Assembly: GCA_947561585.1 (NCBI GenBank)
Contig: CANNZV010001455.1
Coordinates: forward strand, 157,522-221,521
DNA from: Caprella mutica
Taxonomy: Eukaryota > Arthropoda > Malacostraca > Amphipoda > Caprellidae
Length of the DNA: 64,000 bases
Reading direction: 5' to 3'
This document shows, piece by piece, positions 10,203 to 25,200 of the stretch (positions are counted from its first letter, which is position 1; each line of letters opens with the position of its first letter). Both the position numbers and the translations under genes were made by a program. The notes under the pieces are model-generated. The model did no database searches and was not told the DNA's origin. It saw nothing but the letters and a program-made list of their open reading frames with translations.

Positions 10203-13200
10203 GTGAGTGTTAAGTCTGCCTCAATGGAGAAAAGTAGAGAATTGAAAAATAATTCCTGGTCAAATTGTCAGTTAATATTACATATTGGAACAGTATTTCT
10301 TGTTATATTTTGTATAGTATTTTCTATTAATTATATATTAATATAAAATCAATTATATCACTAAATGAAATAATACAATTTTCTTTCATAACAATATTTA
10401 GAAATAATAAATGCAGAGCTGGGCGCGCAAACCTTTTTTTAGGTTCCGAATCCGAACCCGAATCTTCGTCGATTTTGGGTTCCGAACCTCCGTATAGCGA
10501 ACCCAATTTGGAAAAGTTTGGTCCGAACATTTGTTCCGAACCAAACATTTTGTCCGAACATTTGTAAGCTAACCTCTGATTTTTAGGCTATTAGGGCAAC
10601 CTATATAAAAAAACAGTTTTTTCAACGAGACACTAACTATTTGTCAGAAACAAGTTACAACGAGAAGGTTTCACTCTATGTTAAAAAATCACATGTCTTA
10701 TTTATAAACCTAAGTTACTGTATTTTTACAAGTTGTTAGTTTTTGTACTAAACTAATGTGTACCAAATTTCAAGTAAAAATATTGAATATATAAGGAGAA
10801 ATAAATACATAGCTATATAAGAGATTGGCAACTGAGTGAGCTGAACTGTTATTGAATGGAATGTGAACCAATCACAGCTCGCTCATTTATCTCTACTACA
10901 TAAAACGTGGACACATTCTTGCGTATTGGGTAACCAATTATCTGTATTTCTACGTTGCCACACGTCACTAAAGTACAATTAATTCCATAATTTACGCTTA
11001 TTTACGTCGATACGTAAATATTTCACTTTTGAATTAAAAAATATAGTTGGTATTTATGTAGGAACAAAGTCAAGAAAGGCCAATAAATTTAAAGAAATGA
11101 CATGAAATATATAAAGTAATTTACAAAAGATATGCCTATAAAACATACGTCAAATTCATTGGGGTTAATGTAATAAATTTATAATAATAATTATACTGTG
11201 ACTTCATATGACTACATTATAGAGGATTTGCACTGGTAGAACTGCTATTTCATGAAATATAACTAATTTAGAGAATTTACTAAATAGGAATAAGAGATTC
11301 ATAGAAAATAAGTTTTTACTATTAGTTTTCAAATTTTCATTTATATTACAACATTTTTGATTAATCCGATCTAGAAAACTGATGATATAAAACCTTCTTT
11401 GCATTTTGTTTGAATATGAAAGTACTATAGATACAATTAAGTTATACGGTATTCCAATACTCTATTTACTTAACTTTTTCTTCTATTCAATATATTAGAA
11501 AGGTCAAACAGTGAAGATTATTGTGAATATTTCTCTAAGTTATATTATAACTTATATACATATAATATTATAATACCTATATATATTATAATCAATTCAA
11601 TTTTAAAGCGAATAGCCGAATACTTGATCTTAAATTATCTGTTCAGCCAACCTACTTACCCGTCAAAAGTTTGCTTATTTGAGTCATTTCAATATATTCT
11701 CTTTTAAAAACCTTCATTTGATATTTACTCATACATTAGTAAAAGCAAAAGAAAAAATTATCATTCAAAATAAAAGTAACAAGCTAAGACAAGAAACAAA
11801 TATTTATAAGATGTTATTGTACGAAGCTTGGTGTGCGCAATTATTCTCGCACATATTTGATCTCGCTAAGCCGCTATAAGAGTTACAGTTAACTGATTAT
11901 AGTGAAATATTCACCCTTATGTACTGAAAAACACTCTTGCATCTAATGCCTGGAAAGATCTCTGATATATTCCTAATATTATTATAGATTTGAATAAATA
12001 CTCATAATATGAGTATATTACTATTTATCACCTTCGTTTTTGTCTAATCGTATGTATTTATGCGAAAAATTAAACGATTGAAAAGACAGCTTTAAAATCG
12101 GTCTTGAATTTAAGTTATAATTATTTTTCCATGAGGACTGGTTAGCCAACGGCTAAGGTACTAGGATAGGGTGTTATGTAATGTTACCTAATATATACGT
12201 TTATAACCTTACCTATAGTTCTACATATTTCAAGCAATCTTAATTGAGATTTGAGGGAACATAATCCGTTATTAAAGAAGTAACTTGTTAAGATTATTAT
12301 AAAACTTACCGCTATTCAAGAAAGGATGAATAAATTAATGGAAGAAGAGCGGGGAGAGACGCATGTTCTTCGCTTCAGTGTTAAGCAGAAACCTAGGTAT
12401 ATAATAGTAGCCGAGAGGTACGGTACATGTTCAGAACGTAAAATAATTAAATGAACAGGTCAGTTTTCCCCGAATACGGAGGTTCGGACTTGCGAAAAAG
12501 ACGTTCCGAACACTGAAGTCCGAACCGTTTTTGAAGAGGTTCCGAATCCGAATGTCCGAACCCATTTTCCAGTCCGAACCGGTTCGCGAATAAAGGTTCG
12601 CGAACATTCTTGCGGAACGCCCAGCTCTGAATAAATGTAAAACCTCAGATCAATTTATTTAGTGATTTATTTATGCTAATCTACTGTTCATTTTTTATTA
12701 AATCTCTTTGAATTTTATTAAATACAATTTTTCATCACACCATTAATTAGAATTAGAATTAGTAGAACTAGATTACGTGCTCTCGGTAGAGCACCTACCT
12801 TTGCCGCCGCTTTTAAATGACTTTGACCATACAATAATACTTGTGTTATAAATGACCCTGAACGCAACCTTTCACCCGTTTTCTCTCAAAATCTAATCAA
12901 AATGTTTCTTGACAATGAACAATCATCCCACCAAATTTCAAGTAATTTTGTTGAATACTTTTTGAGTTATTGAGTTATAAATAGCCTTGACCTTGATCTT
13001 TGACCCTATCGCACCCATAATTTAGACTAATGGTTCCTGGATATTGACCAACTGTCCCACCAACTTTTATGCAATATGGTTGTATAGTGTTTGAGTTACA
13101 AATGACCTTGACCTTTGACCGGATTGCTCCCAAAATTCTCCCAGATGGTTACCAAATTCTAGGCAATTTGGTTTAATATTTTTGAGTTATGCGAATAACA

Positions 13201-16200
13201 AGATGATATATAAAAAGATATATAAATGCCGTCTAAAATATAACCTTCTGCATTCCGCAAAGGTATTTACACTCATAAAATAGCTTCTAACATTCATTTC
13301 AGTTGTAGAAACATACTTAAAGCAAGTAAATATCATGGTAAATTCCTATTAAGGCTTAACAAACACAATATCTGCATTGTTTCTATACAAATATTTCTAC
13401 GTAACAACAATGTTGTTATATTATTTTTCACTGCTCTACTCATGAGGTAGTTCCACTGAATGACTGACTGTGTGGACACAGCTTGACTTTCATTCTGCTT
13501 TAGGGTGAAACTAAATGGATGGGACAACAGATACATCATCTGGAGTTCCCCTGAAAGAACGTCTTCTTGGCAACCAGTTGGTCAAGGGATAGCAGATAAT
13601 TTAGTCTGGCGTACCTTTGAGTTCGATTACAGAGTTGTGATGCAATTCAAAGTCACAGTGGAGCAACTGAATTCATCTGATGTAAGTATTCCCTTGACTG
13701 CTTTGCTTCATGAATTAGTCTGTGAGAAATACATTTGTTAGTAACAAAGAATATTGAAGTTATTTTGTACACTTCTTTATTCAGTCATATTCAAGAGGCA
13801 AATATTGTCCACAATTAGTAACTTTTTCCTCTTTCTCATGACGCTAATATTGGAAATATTTACGTATTAATTAATAATTAGGCATCGATTATTTCAATTC
13901 TTGTATATGTTAATAAATTAATCCTAAATTAGTCTTGGAAAAACTACATGTTAAACTTCAAAATAACTTTTTATTCCATTGTAATGTTTACATTTGAATT
14001 CAAAGTTTTGCATTCTCATTTTCTTTTTACTATGTTTTTTTTCTCGATATAATTACAGTAAATTAGTTCCACACACGAAATTAATCATAATTCATGTAAT
14101 TCGACCATCCGTAAGATGGGGCTAGTGATTGGTTATCACTTATATATATAAAATTAGTTTTCATATATTTATTATAATTATTATTTTCCTTTTCCATCTG
14201 TGAGTGCAGTACATCATGGACTGTGTTCTTTTAATCACAGTTGTAGGTGACACTATGCACAGGGTAGCTTTAATGCAGTCATGAGCACTCTCTATCACTG
14301 ATGAACACTTTCACTTTGTGTTTTTCAATCAAATCATTTCCAATTCTCTCCAACATGAGGATTCCAAAACAAAACAAAAAACGCGGTCAAAACCTCCCCT
14401 TGTATATACTCCCCGGACAAAAAAACCCGTGCACTAAACCCCCGGGCAAACACCCTCCAAGCAAAAAACACCGGTGGAAAAAACCCCCGGTCGATATATA
14501 TAGCCTAATTTTTTTTATTAATATATTTAACATTATTCAATGCGAACCAATAACTAATACATTTTCGGCGAAAATATGACAAATTTTCTAGGAAATATGG
14601 TATAACTATTTCATAGTAAATCATTTTGTCACTATATTACCCAACCGGACCGCTAACCTAACCTTGGGTGCACTATATATCTTTATATTTATAACATATA
14701 GTAATTTTATTAATAAAAAATTAATGAAAATTAATGTAAATGAATTAGGCTATTCATATCGACGGGGTTTTTTTTCATCGTTTTATTAACATTTTTTTTT
14801 GTCCGAGGGGAATTTGACCGGGTTATTTTGTACGTTTGTTTGTCATGTCACACTCAATGAGACGATAAAATAAAACAGAAACATTGCCTCAGCTTCGTCA
14901 TGCTTAGTCGCTAATTTGAACATTTTCCTCTTTGCTAATTATTGTTCATTTTTCTGACAGGGTGGAATAAATCTGTTCCACTTTGAGAGTCCTGCCAGCA
15001 AATAACTGCACCACTTTGAGAGTCCTGCCAGCAAATAACTGCACCACTTTGAGAGTCCTGACAGCACTATCGCTGTCACAAACTAACAGCTCTCTCAACT
15101 AATAAGGACAGCAGTCACCTTTGACATAAAGGACAAATAATATAATTTCTTAATTGAAAAAAATGTTTCTTATTATATCCTTTGAAGTATGCTAATTTTG
15201 TTCTAATATTTTCTGTTGGTGTTCTGATTTGTATTTAGGAATTTAGGGGAGAAATAACCTACCTACCTTTAATTGGATAATTTGGTTAGAATTTAAACTA
15301 TTCCGAGTAATGAGCAGAAATTAAAGGAATTAAAATGGTAATTATTTTTCATATTTTGAGTATTGTTGAAAATAATGTTTGTAATATTTCTTGTAATTTG
15401 TTTATTATATTTCTATAAAAATTTCATTCAATAATTTGTATGGTAGGACCTAACTATTTCTCCTCTAATTTTGAAAAGTGAAATAAGATAAACATTTGAT
15501 TTGTGTGCATCTATAATTTATTTTAATTTCTTATATTATTCTGCAGTGCTATCAATGTTTCAGACTGACAATCAAAGTTAGAGTATGTACCACATATGGC
15601 ACATCGTACAGGGTAGGGTTAAACACTCAGGTGTTGTGACAGACACTTTTTCACTGTGTTTAAAATGTACTTGTTTTTGTTCTTGTTATTGTATGTTGCT
15701 TGAAGTTCCTTCGATAAATCTTATTTACATAAATACAATATATTAAAATGTTATGAATATTTCTCCCTGCCTATGTTTAATGAATTAATTATACTACATA
15801 ACCATAATCAATATGTGAGAAATAAAAAACTGCAGTTAATAACAATTCATTTCCATCCCACTTTATTCATAACTTATAATAAAGCAACTGTTTCTAATTA
15901 AATAAAAGTGTCAGTCAGTGGCAATAAGTTTTCAATGCTGCAATTTGGTGCAATAAAATTCCTATCGAATAGAGAGACTTAACAATAGGTGAACCGCAAA
16001 AATGTACTTCTTCAGTGGACCGCGCGGGTTATTTTAACCCGCACTATTAAAAGATGTTATTAGGGCTTAATTATACGATGAATGAAGGATTCATTTGAGC
16101 AAATGACTGTTAATTTATTAGATAACGGTATCTTTAGAGTTTTTTACTCGGTTTCTATAGTTAGTAATAGTTAAAACATTGTTTATAGTTAGCTTACATT

Positions 16201-19200
16201 TTATTATGTCAAGTAAAATATTGTATGTACATCAAAGTTTAAAATGCAAGTAGACCAAACACAAATATTAAAGCATAGTATCATCGTTATATAATGAATA
16301 TTATAGAAGAATATCATCGTTTTTACATGTAGTATGTAGCGATATGAAAACAGCCTCAGATAACCATACTGACTAATATTTATCTCGAATAATTATGATA
16401 TGTGAAGTACATTTCCCACTGGCAGGAGGACATTTGCATCTCCTAGACTCCTACATCGTTTTTCTAGTTTAGTCCCAGTACTTTCAAGTGTAGATCACTG
16501 AATTGTTCACAAGTCTTTCGATGTTGAAGGCACCATTTCAAAATCTGGTTTTTCTTCTTCAGATCAGTTTCAAAAAGAAATTTCCTACATATTGTAGAAC
16601 CTGTAACCCCTCAATATACATACATATCTGGATTACATTTATACCTTTACAATTGAATCTGACAAATTGAGTAGCTACATCATAGTGAAATTTGCAGGGG
16701 CCAACAAAGTGATGACTCCTTCTTATATGACATAGTAAGTTATAGTAATTTTATTCAACAGAGTCTGAAATATTTTAGGATTAGTTGAGATAGAAAAATC
16801 TGTATGAAGCAGAGGGAAAATTAATTTTGCTATATGTTCTTGTTGTTCTTGAGTAGTAGTGTTGTATGCGAGGCGCTTTGGGTAATTTTATACCAGTAGG
16901 AATTTCTTATATAATACAATTCATAGTTCCGATGACTGTTATCTTCTTCAGTAAATTCTCTGCTAGTTCTACAGACGGGGAAAAGGTTGTTTGTAGTAAC
17001 ATTCTCTCCTGAACCAGAGAAAAGGACCGTAAGTTCAAAAATAGCAAAATCTGATAATGGATTCTCTTTGTGTTTGTGTCAATAACTATCTCTTCAAAAT
17101 GAGGAAATCCATTTTCTAAGTATTTACACGTCACAATTACAAGTAACCTAAATGGTTACCGAATTACCTGGTTCACCAGTCATGTATTGAGTTAACTGAT
17201 ATCGCGTATTTGTCGAAAAGAGATGCTCATCAATAGTTACGAAACTCTTGCCTTATGATTTGTCCATAGGTGATGCCATAATTTTTTTTTTCATTTGTGA
17301 GCCTTCTTGGCAACATGTTTACTGGTTTGGCTGTTAACACAGTACTGAAATGAGTGAGCAAGTGCTCAACTATTATCCCACAAGTATTGTGCGACTCTGC
17401 TTAGATTTGTCAATTCATTATCTCAAGTTAACGTCAAAATGAAATTTTATGAGAGCGGGTTAAAATGACCCGCTGGGCTTTAGAGGTAAATGTTAAAATA
17501 ACTCTTTAAATAATTTAGGAACAAATTTTAAATTTCTCATGAATATCGACCTCGAATATTCATGAAAAGCCAGTAAAATTCATATACAGAGACATAACAG
17601 AAGTAAATAGACACCACGAAAAACTGTTTATTGCATTAAACATGTAATTTACAAAAACTAAAGAAAAAATTAATGATCACAAATTTAAATACTAATATTT
17701 AGTTGGCATTCCCTTTGCATCTTTTAGTGCAAGGACCCTCCTAGGCATTCCAGAGACTAATTTCCCCAATATCATCTTGAGGAATTTCTTGCCATGTTTT
17801 TTACGCAGTAATCCTAGAAGTTCAGGTTTATTAGATGGTTTTCTTTCCGTTTTGTGTAGGCTCTGGTCTAACATACTCCTCAGGTGTTCTATGGGGTTCA
17901 TATCTGGAGACTGACATTGCCATGGGAGTTTTTTATCCTATTCTCCTTCAACCAAAGTTGGGTTGCTCTTGCGGTGTGACAGTGAGCTCCATCTTCCATG
18001 AATAGGGTATTATCTTTGTTGTTAATTTTTTAGTCCTGTTAGAAAAATTCTACTGATTATTTAGCAAAATTTCATGAGACCATTAATGGAATTAAGGAAT
18101 TGATTATATGAACTACTGTTCATAAACTTGTAAGGACCTCCACAAGAATTGTTGTATTTATTTCTAATAATTAAAAACATTTAATCCAATATTAGAAGCA
18201 ATGTTCACATAAGTTTTCAAAAACCTGGTGTTTTTGTTTAAACAATTTCTCTTTTTTGCAAGTTTCTAGACCTAACTTTGTGTTACACTTTGCATCTCCA
18301 CGTTATCTTATCTAATCAGTCCTTGATAAGAGATTCTCTGAATTGTAAGTTCAGTGTGTATATAATAATTGGTGGTGTTTTTAATTAACTTCAAATGACT
18401 TCAGGTATGAGAATTTTAAACACACCTTTATTTTGGGCAAATCACTGTAAATTCTTAAAAGAACAAACCTTTTATAGCTAACTAGTGGTTTTCCTTTATC
18501 TTCATCGATATCAGAATAAGAAGTGTCTGTAGGAAGAATTACTCATTAGTTTTTCTCCATACAAGGAAATAATTGACACAATTTTATTCAAAATATTCTG
18601 AATTTTTTTCTTGTGACGATAACAAATAAGAACTGATATAAACTCTCTAGGTTTCAATCTTACTTAGTTTCGAAATCTCTTCCACTCTTGCACAGTCACA
18701 ACACTGAAGTCAAACTGGGCCGAAAGGAAATTTATATTTACTCTTTCTCTATAATATAATAGTTATCATCTGAATTGAGAATCGTTTACTTCAACGTTGA
18801 CCTATATTTATAAATCATCAAACATCCGAAAACAGTATACCTGTTGATAAAACATAAATTCAATAAATAATAAACAGCATCCTGGTTTTCATATTCGGTT
18901 TGAGTGCCTAAATTTGATCACAAGAAAGTAACAGGTTTAATATCTTGAAGAAGCTATTTTCTCCGGTAAAAGTAACTTCAAGGTAAAGTCACTAGATTCT
19001 TAACAAAGTTTAAGGAGGGAGTTTATAAACATATAAAGGGACTTTATGCTTATGACTCTGCTTATTTTACACATTTATACATGCAGTGTGTCATACATGC
19101 ACACATTGCACATAGTAACGTGTAACAGGTGGTAGAGTTTGATATTAGTCATTCATAATTAACATATCGCCTAATTCTAGGATCCCTATCCATGTTTCTA

Positions 19201-22200
19201 GATACATCGCTATTCAAAAAGAATTTTGGTTCATGTAAAAATGCTATTCTTTTAATGGAAAAATAAGGTCTTCTTAATAAGCAAAAATTCTCCCTTAATG
19301 AATTTTGAATTTTGAATCTTTAATAATTTATTTAGATTCAGTGTTTAGAAGGCACTCCTCTTTTAATCATCTCTGTCCCCACTATAACATTAGAGTGGGA
19401 TGTATCGACCAGACCAATAAAAATAGAGTGAAATCAATGTCTCCGCCATGGCCTGAGTCAATAGTCAGGACTCATTATATCCGGATTAATATTCGAAAAA
19501 GGGAATAGCAATTCTGATGAGCTTTCGATACGGAGGAAAATAAAGAGTCTCCATTTTTGGCATTCGATTCCAAAGGAATTTGAATACCGGGAATTCATTA
19601 ATGAAAATTGACTGAGAAACAGGGAATTTTATGATTTGTTATTTGTTGTTCAAATATAGTCTGTATTTCTAGTGAAGTTCTAAAAATGTTTGAATGAGAC
19701 GAATATAAAAGATGATATTTGATGATAATAATCAAATTAATTCGAAAATATTAGTCATTTTCCAACTATTAATTTTTTTATGATCACTTGATCGGTTATC
19801 AATATTGACCAGAGGTTCAGTGAGAATGAGAAAATAAATAAGAACTAATTCTTCCTTATTTCTTCTTTCTGTTTATTGAGAATCTATGCAATATACATTA
19901 ACATTGTCTATTTATAAAGAAGTAAAATGTTAATATGGATTTCTAAATCATTAGTAGGTTTCACATTAACACCTTTTTTCTCATTTGAATCCATAATTAA
20001 CTTCATGAAATAATCATTTATACTTTATGGTATTTAAAAAATCTTTTCCATTACTGTTTATAAATCAAAGGGTGTGAAACTATGAAAACTATGATGTCAT
20101 GCGACTCATACAAAGAGAAATGAATGTGAATGTGACAATCACATACAAAATGAATGAGAGAGAATCATAGCATTTAAGAAAGAATGCAATTGACGGGATC
20201 AAATATTAATACCTATTTGCAATAATTTTTTGATAAAATATGAAATTCCAATTAGTAAAGTTTATTTTTAAATTCAAAAGCTGTTTTAGTTAAATGTTCA
20301 GCAGTCACTGAATATTGCCCAACACAACCTAATAACACTACAGGCTGTCTACCATCAGGAAGCTAACAGTTTTTGCCCCACTTTTACCACCACTCAAGTA
20401 TCTAATTGAAAAGTGTTGTTATTATTCAAATATTCCTTAACAGGTTGTTGTCTGTCAAGAACCATATATATATATATTTTGTCACTTAAATATATTAAGG
20501 CATCCTTTAAAGAATGGAAGTGTTATTGCATCACTTTAACTTCCATTAAGTATCTATATATTAAAGGCAGTAGTCAGTCAAGAACCAAAGTGTTATCGCA
20601 CCACTTTAACTTTCATTTATTTGGCGATAAATTCAATCACCTTTTGGTTCTTGAACCAAAGAAATGGAAGTGACGAAATCTTATTGATCCTTTTTAACCA
20701 CCACTTAAGTACATGAAGGACCGTCCTTAGCCAAGAGACAGATGTAATTGCACCACTAAAGTACACGAAGGACAGTCTTCAGTTAAGTACCATTGTTTTG
20801 CACCGTCACTTAGGTACACTAAAGGAAGTCTTTTTAGAAGAACCAAAGTGATTTTTTCTCACGTTAGTACACACACTACCAGCATATTGTGAGCAGAGGT
20901 CGAGAAGTGTCGCTCGTAATGGTGCTGCAGGTGGCGAAATAGAAGCAATATCACGGAGTGTCAATATTATTGGCACTTACAAAGAAAAACCTCGCGATAC
21001 AGACATTTACTATTATCAACTGTTATTCTGCTCTATTATTTAAATATTTTGATAGAATCTGAGGAAGAAAGTTAATAGGATTTATTTTGCAGATACAAAT
21101 GGATTAGGATTAGGTTTTGTTTTCTACTAACTTAGGTTTTCCAAAAAAAAATAACATTAACTAAAGTTTGACAGTTGAAGAGGATTCTATCAACAAAACA
21201 GACAGATTTTATCAAATATAATTGATTCTTTAAATATTTGTTTTGCTAAAATATTTGTATAAGCAAAAATACCTACACAAATAGAAGCCATACATAACAA
21301 CGATTGAATAGATTTTTCCACTTCCCTTTATTTTATGCATGAATCTAAATCCGAGACACCAACTGTGTGATGGGAGTACATATACATCACCTCTGAGTTA
21401 CGATTGCATGTAGCAATGCGGTTTGTCGAACATGCAACCCTTACCAATGCAGACAGAAATAGGGGCGCTATACCACCCCGAAATGTTTATTCTGCCTTTT
21501 GTTTCCAAAAGATATTGGAATATTAGCTTCATAGGAAGATTAAATTGGAAGATCTGAATTAGTGATAAAGGTTCACATTTATAATAACTAATGATTAGTT
21601 TCCCGTAGAATATTTAATAATTATATTGATTGGTATAAAGATAACTTATCAATGTATATTTATCCTGTACTACGCATTTATCCATCTAATAAGAGCCGCG
21701 TTCGTCTGTCCGTCTGTCCGTGTGTCACAAAATGTGTTAAACAGTCATTCTATCAACAGCGCCACATAAAGTTGGTGTAAATAAGAGAAAAATCAAAGAA
21801 ACAGTAATAGAAAAGAAAAACTAATAATTTGCTGCAGTATCATGACTACGGGGGTCACATGAAAATTATTAATTGGAAATATAAAAGTTTTGATTCTAAA
21901 GAGTAAAAAATATAACTTTTAACAAATTGAATATGTTAATATTAGTTAATATGTATACATATGTGTGCATTTGAATACAATCTTAAACCCATTATACTAA
22001 TTGAACACTCAATGCATGAACAACAGGTACTGTATTAGTCATAAATAAGATTTAGTTCGTATAACATAACCTTGTCAAGTTCACCAACCTAGTGACGAAC
22101 ATGTCAGATTCCTACTCGATACAGAAGCTAATATCGCCAATTATCGGTTTGTGAACGATGATACAAAAGATCGTCTATCTGAACGATTCAACGAAACTAA

Positions 22201-25200
22201 AAGTCGTAATGAAACGTAAATTAATTCAATTATAGTGAAATGTCATTTGTCAGACATCCTCGACAAAATATCACAAAGGTAATTTATGAAATTATAATAT
22301 TATAGTACAGTATATTTATACGATACAATGCAATTAATATGGACAATAACAGACGATCTGTAGATTACATATTTTCATACTAGAAATAACTTACACATTC
22401 ATACCAGCAAATATTTCAAGGTTACGTACCGCATATCTCAATTAGGCTAAATTGCATTGATTTACCTTTTAATTTTTATTTATATTCATGTTTAACTTTA
22501 ATATTTATTTAATTGGGCTAAATTGCATTGATTTACCTTTTAATTTTTATTTATATTCTTGTTTAACTTTAATATTTACTTAATTGGGGTAAATTGCATT
22601 GATATGGTCATTAAAATGAGTACATCAATATTTAGTACATATTGAGACAAAATTATATCAAGTTCATTTTATGTATGGATGATATCAAAGCCAGTTCCAG
22701 CTCAGCAGTTACCCCTCACAAAACTTCTCACCTTTGTTGTTTCTAAACTGTTTAATGTTTATGCTATTTTAATTATAACAATTAAATCTCATTACTATTT
22801 CCTTTGATCTTTTAGCTCTTTGTTAGTTCTATTATTATTAATTACAGAGATAAAGGAAATCTATACAATGATTTAATACCTCTTATGTAATTCTCAAGAA
22901 AAGCGAAATGGATTATACAGTTCCATTGCATTATCTTTTATATTTAGCTATATAGCCTTTATGTAGCATCAACTCTTCATTTTCCTCTCATATAAGCTAT
23001 TACGATACACTTGTGCTTGCGTCCTATTCAAATACACAATATATAAATTAGACTTTTTAAAAAGTAGATTTTTATCATCCATTAAATGACTTTGTTCATT
23101 GGTCCATTTCCATGTCTTATCGCTACCATCAAGTCCCCTGTACCTACATTATCTGTTAGGGATCTCTTCTGTCTATTTGTTAAGCCCATACTATATCAAT
23201 AAATTCCTTAATGAAAATAGTGTGAAGACACAGGCTTGCATCTTTAACTACCTCATGAATAATCCACGGTTCTTAGGCACACAAAACCAAGCCCCATAAC
23301 TCATAGGCGTGAAGGTGATGACAAGGGACAATAACTATTATTCGGTCACAGTTTTCGACACCCTCTACCCTCACAATGGGGGCTATTGATTCGACTGGCG
23401 TAGGAATAGACACTGTGAAACAACGCCACCTATAGTCTTACTAGGCCTTGACATGAACTGCATATTCATTTTATAATTTGTGTAATCTTCTGGTTAATTT
23501 TGAATTTGTATTTCATATATTAACGGTTAGTCAACAATCTAAGATGTGAATATTTTAAAATGATCTTCTTGACTCAAATACTTTTCCATTTCATTGTCTG
23601 ACATAACAGTCTTTTTTTTACATAAGTTTTTCTCTAACAATTTCCTTTTTATTTTTGCGATATAGTAGTTGTTTGATTCATTTTTTCGATGTACCAGTTA
23701 ATAATTTTTTCCCGACGCAAATAGACGTGTATTAGTTTTGACGTTGCAGTATCTAAGTATACTGATAGTGATAGAAATAGATTAACATTTTACGCTGACA
23801 ATTGACTCTCTCACTACAATTAGGTACACACTGTGTGCTTATATTATGAAATAGAAATAATGTTTATGACGTTGCGGCTCATCCGTCACACATTAATTGT
23901 AACGATGCAACGTCACACTTCGTTAGTCACACGAAGAGGGTAAGTAGAGGGAAATTTGTCATGAGTGTGACGTCATCAGTACCTTTAGATGTTATAAAGT
24001 TTATCAAGGGTGTCATATATAAAAATAGCTGAAATATTAGTAACATTTTATTGTAGAAGAATATTTGATTCTATTTGTATGTGTTTTGTCTTCCGCTTGT
24101 ATATGATTCTTTTAAAAAAATTGAGAAAGTGAATGACCTATTATTTACAAGAATGTTAAATTTACCTTAAATAGTTTACTTCAGTCTGCAAGGTACGTAT
24201 CAGAAATTTAAATGATTTGGTCCAAGTGCCATTAAATGTGCTTTTGTCGTATATTAATGTTCAAACACCTCAGTACATTCATTGTATAAGTCATATCATG
24301 ACATATCAAAGCAAAACATAAATGAATACCAACCTATAAACCCTCTCCTGCTTTCTAAGATGTAGCACACATTGTCTGAAGCCTCTTATCAATTTAGGGC
24401 TTCGGATAACCAGTTTGTTGTGGTTAGGAATTGTTACACAGGGACATATTCCAGGCTTTCATCCTAATTAATTCCTCTTGGAGAAATTCGCCACAAGTGT
24501 TATCCTGACAGGTTGTTCGAATGTTAGACGGTGGCTGAATTTCGACAATATCAGGTGTTCCTTTACAAGTCTCAAATCATAAATTGAATTGATATGTATC
24601 CATCATCATTGAGAGGTTGATGGTAGTTCAAATTATTGGCAATAGAGTCGAAGATAAATGGTATATTTATGATTGTTGAATCTTGAAATGTTGCTGTTTT
24701 TCCCAATGATTGTCAATCAGGTCGTAGCTTCTGAAAAATTGTAACGTTGTAGTTACATGGACATTCACATTATTCAAAAAGAAAGGCTTTACCATAGCAA
24801 TCTAGTAGCTGGTTCGGAAAAATAATAACAACTTTAATTCTAAACAGATTTGAAAACTCTCTTTTCATTACCTTCACTTTTTTACTTAATTACACACGAT
24901 TAGACAAAAAAAGGGGATAAATGGTAAGATAGCCATATTACGAGTATTTATTCAAATATATTAGGCAGAAGTCAGTGATCTATTGAGACATCAGATGTAC
25001 AAGTGTGTTTGAGAACATAAGTATAAATTTGCGGAACTAATTCTATGAACATCGCTAAGTACATTAATCTTCATCACCATTAGGTACCATGTTAGTTTGT
25101 TTCCGTACTGACATGAGCATAGTACAAGCTACAATCCTGTAGTTTATTTGGATGAATTGCAGTCATCACATTATCTACAGTCCCTAACTTTAGTAACGGT

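Noticed and set aside
14301..14579. 92-codon frame rich in Lys and Pro
   Set aside because: It lies on the C-rich arm of a fold-back element; the composition comes from the repeat.
23350..23396. Possible exon FSTPSTLTMGAIDSTG after CACAG
   Set aside because: Weak acceptor and donor, and its phase does not join exon 3 to exon 4 usefully.
24340..24870. Minus-strand coding-like fragments (for example TTCQDNTCGEFLQEELIR)
   Set aside because: Interrupted by stops and frameshifts, with no transposase or reverse-transcriptase motif I can name; left unassigned.
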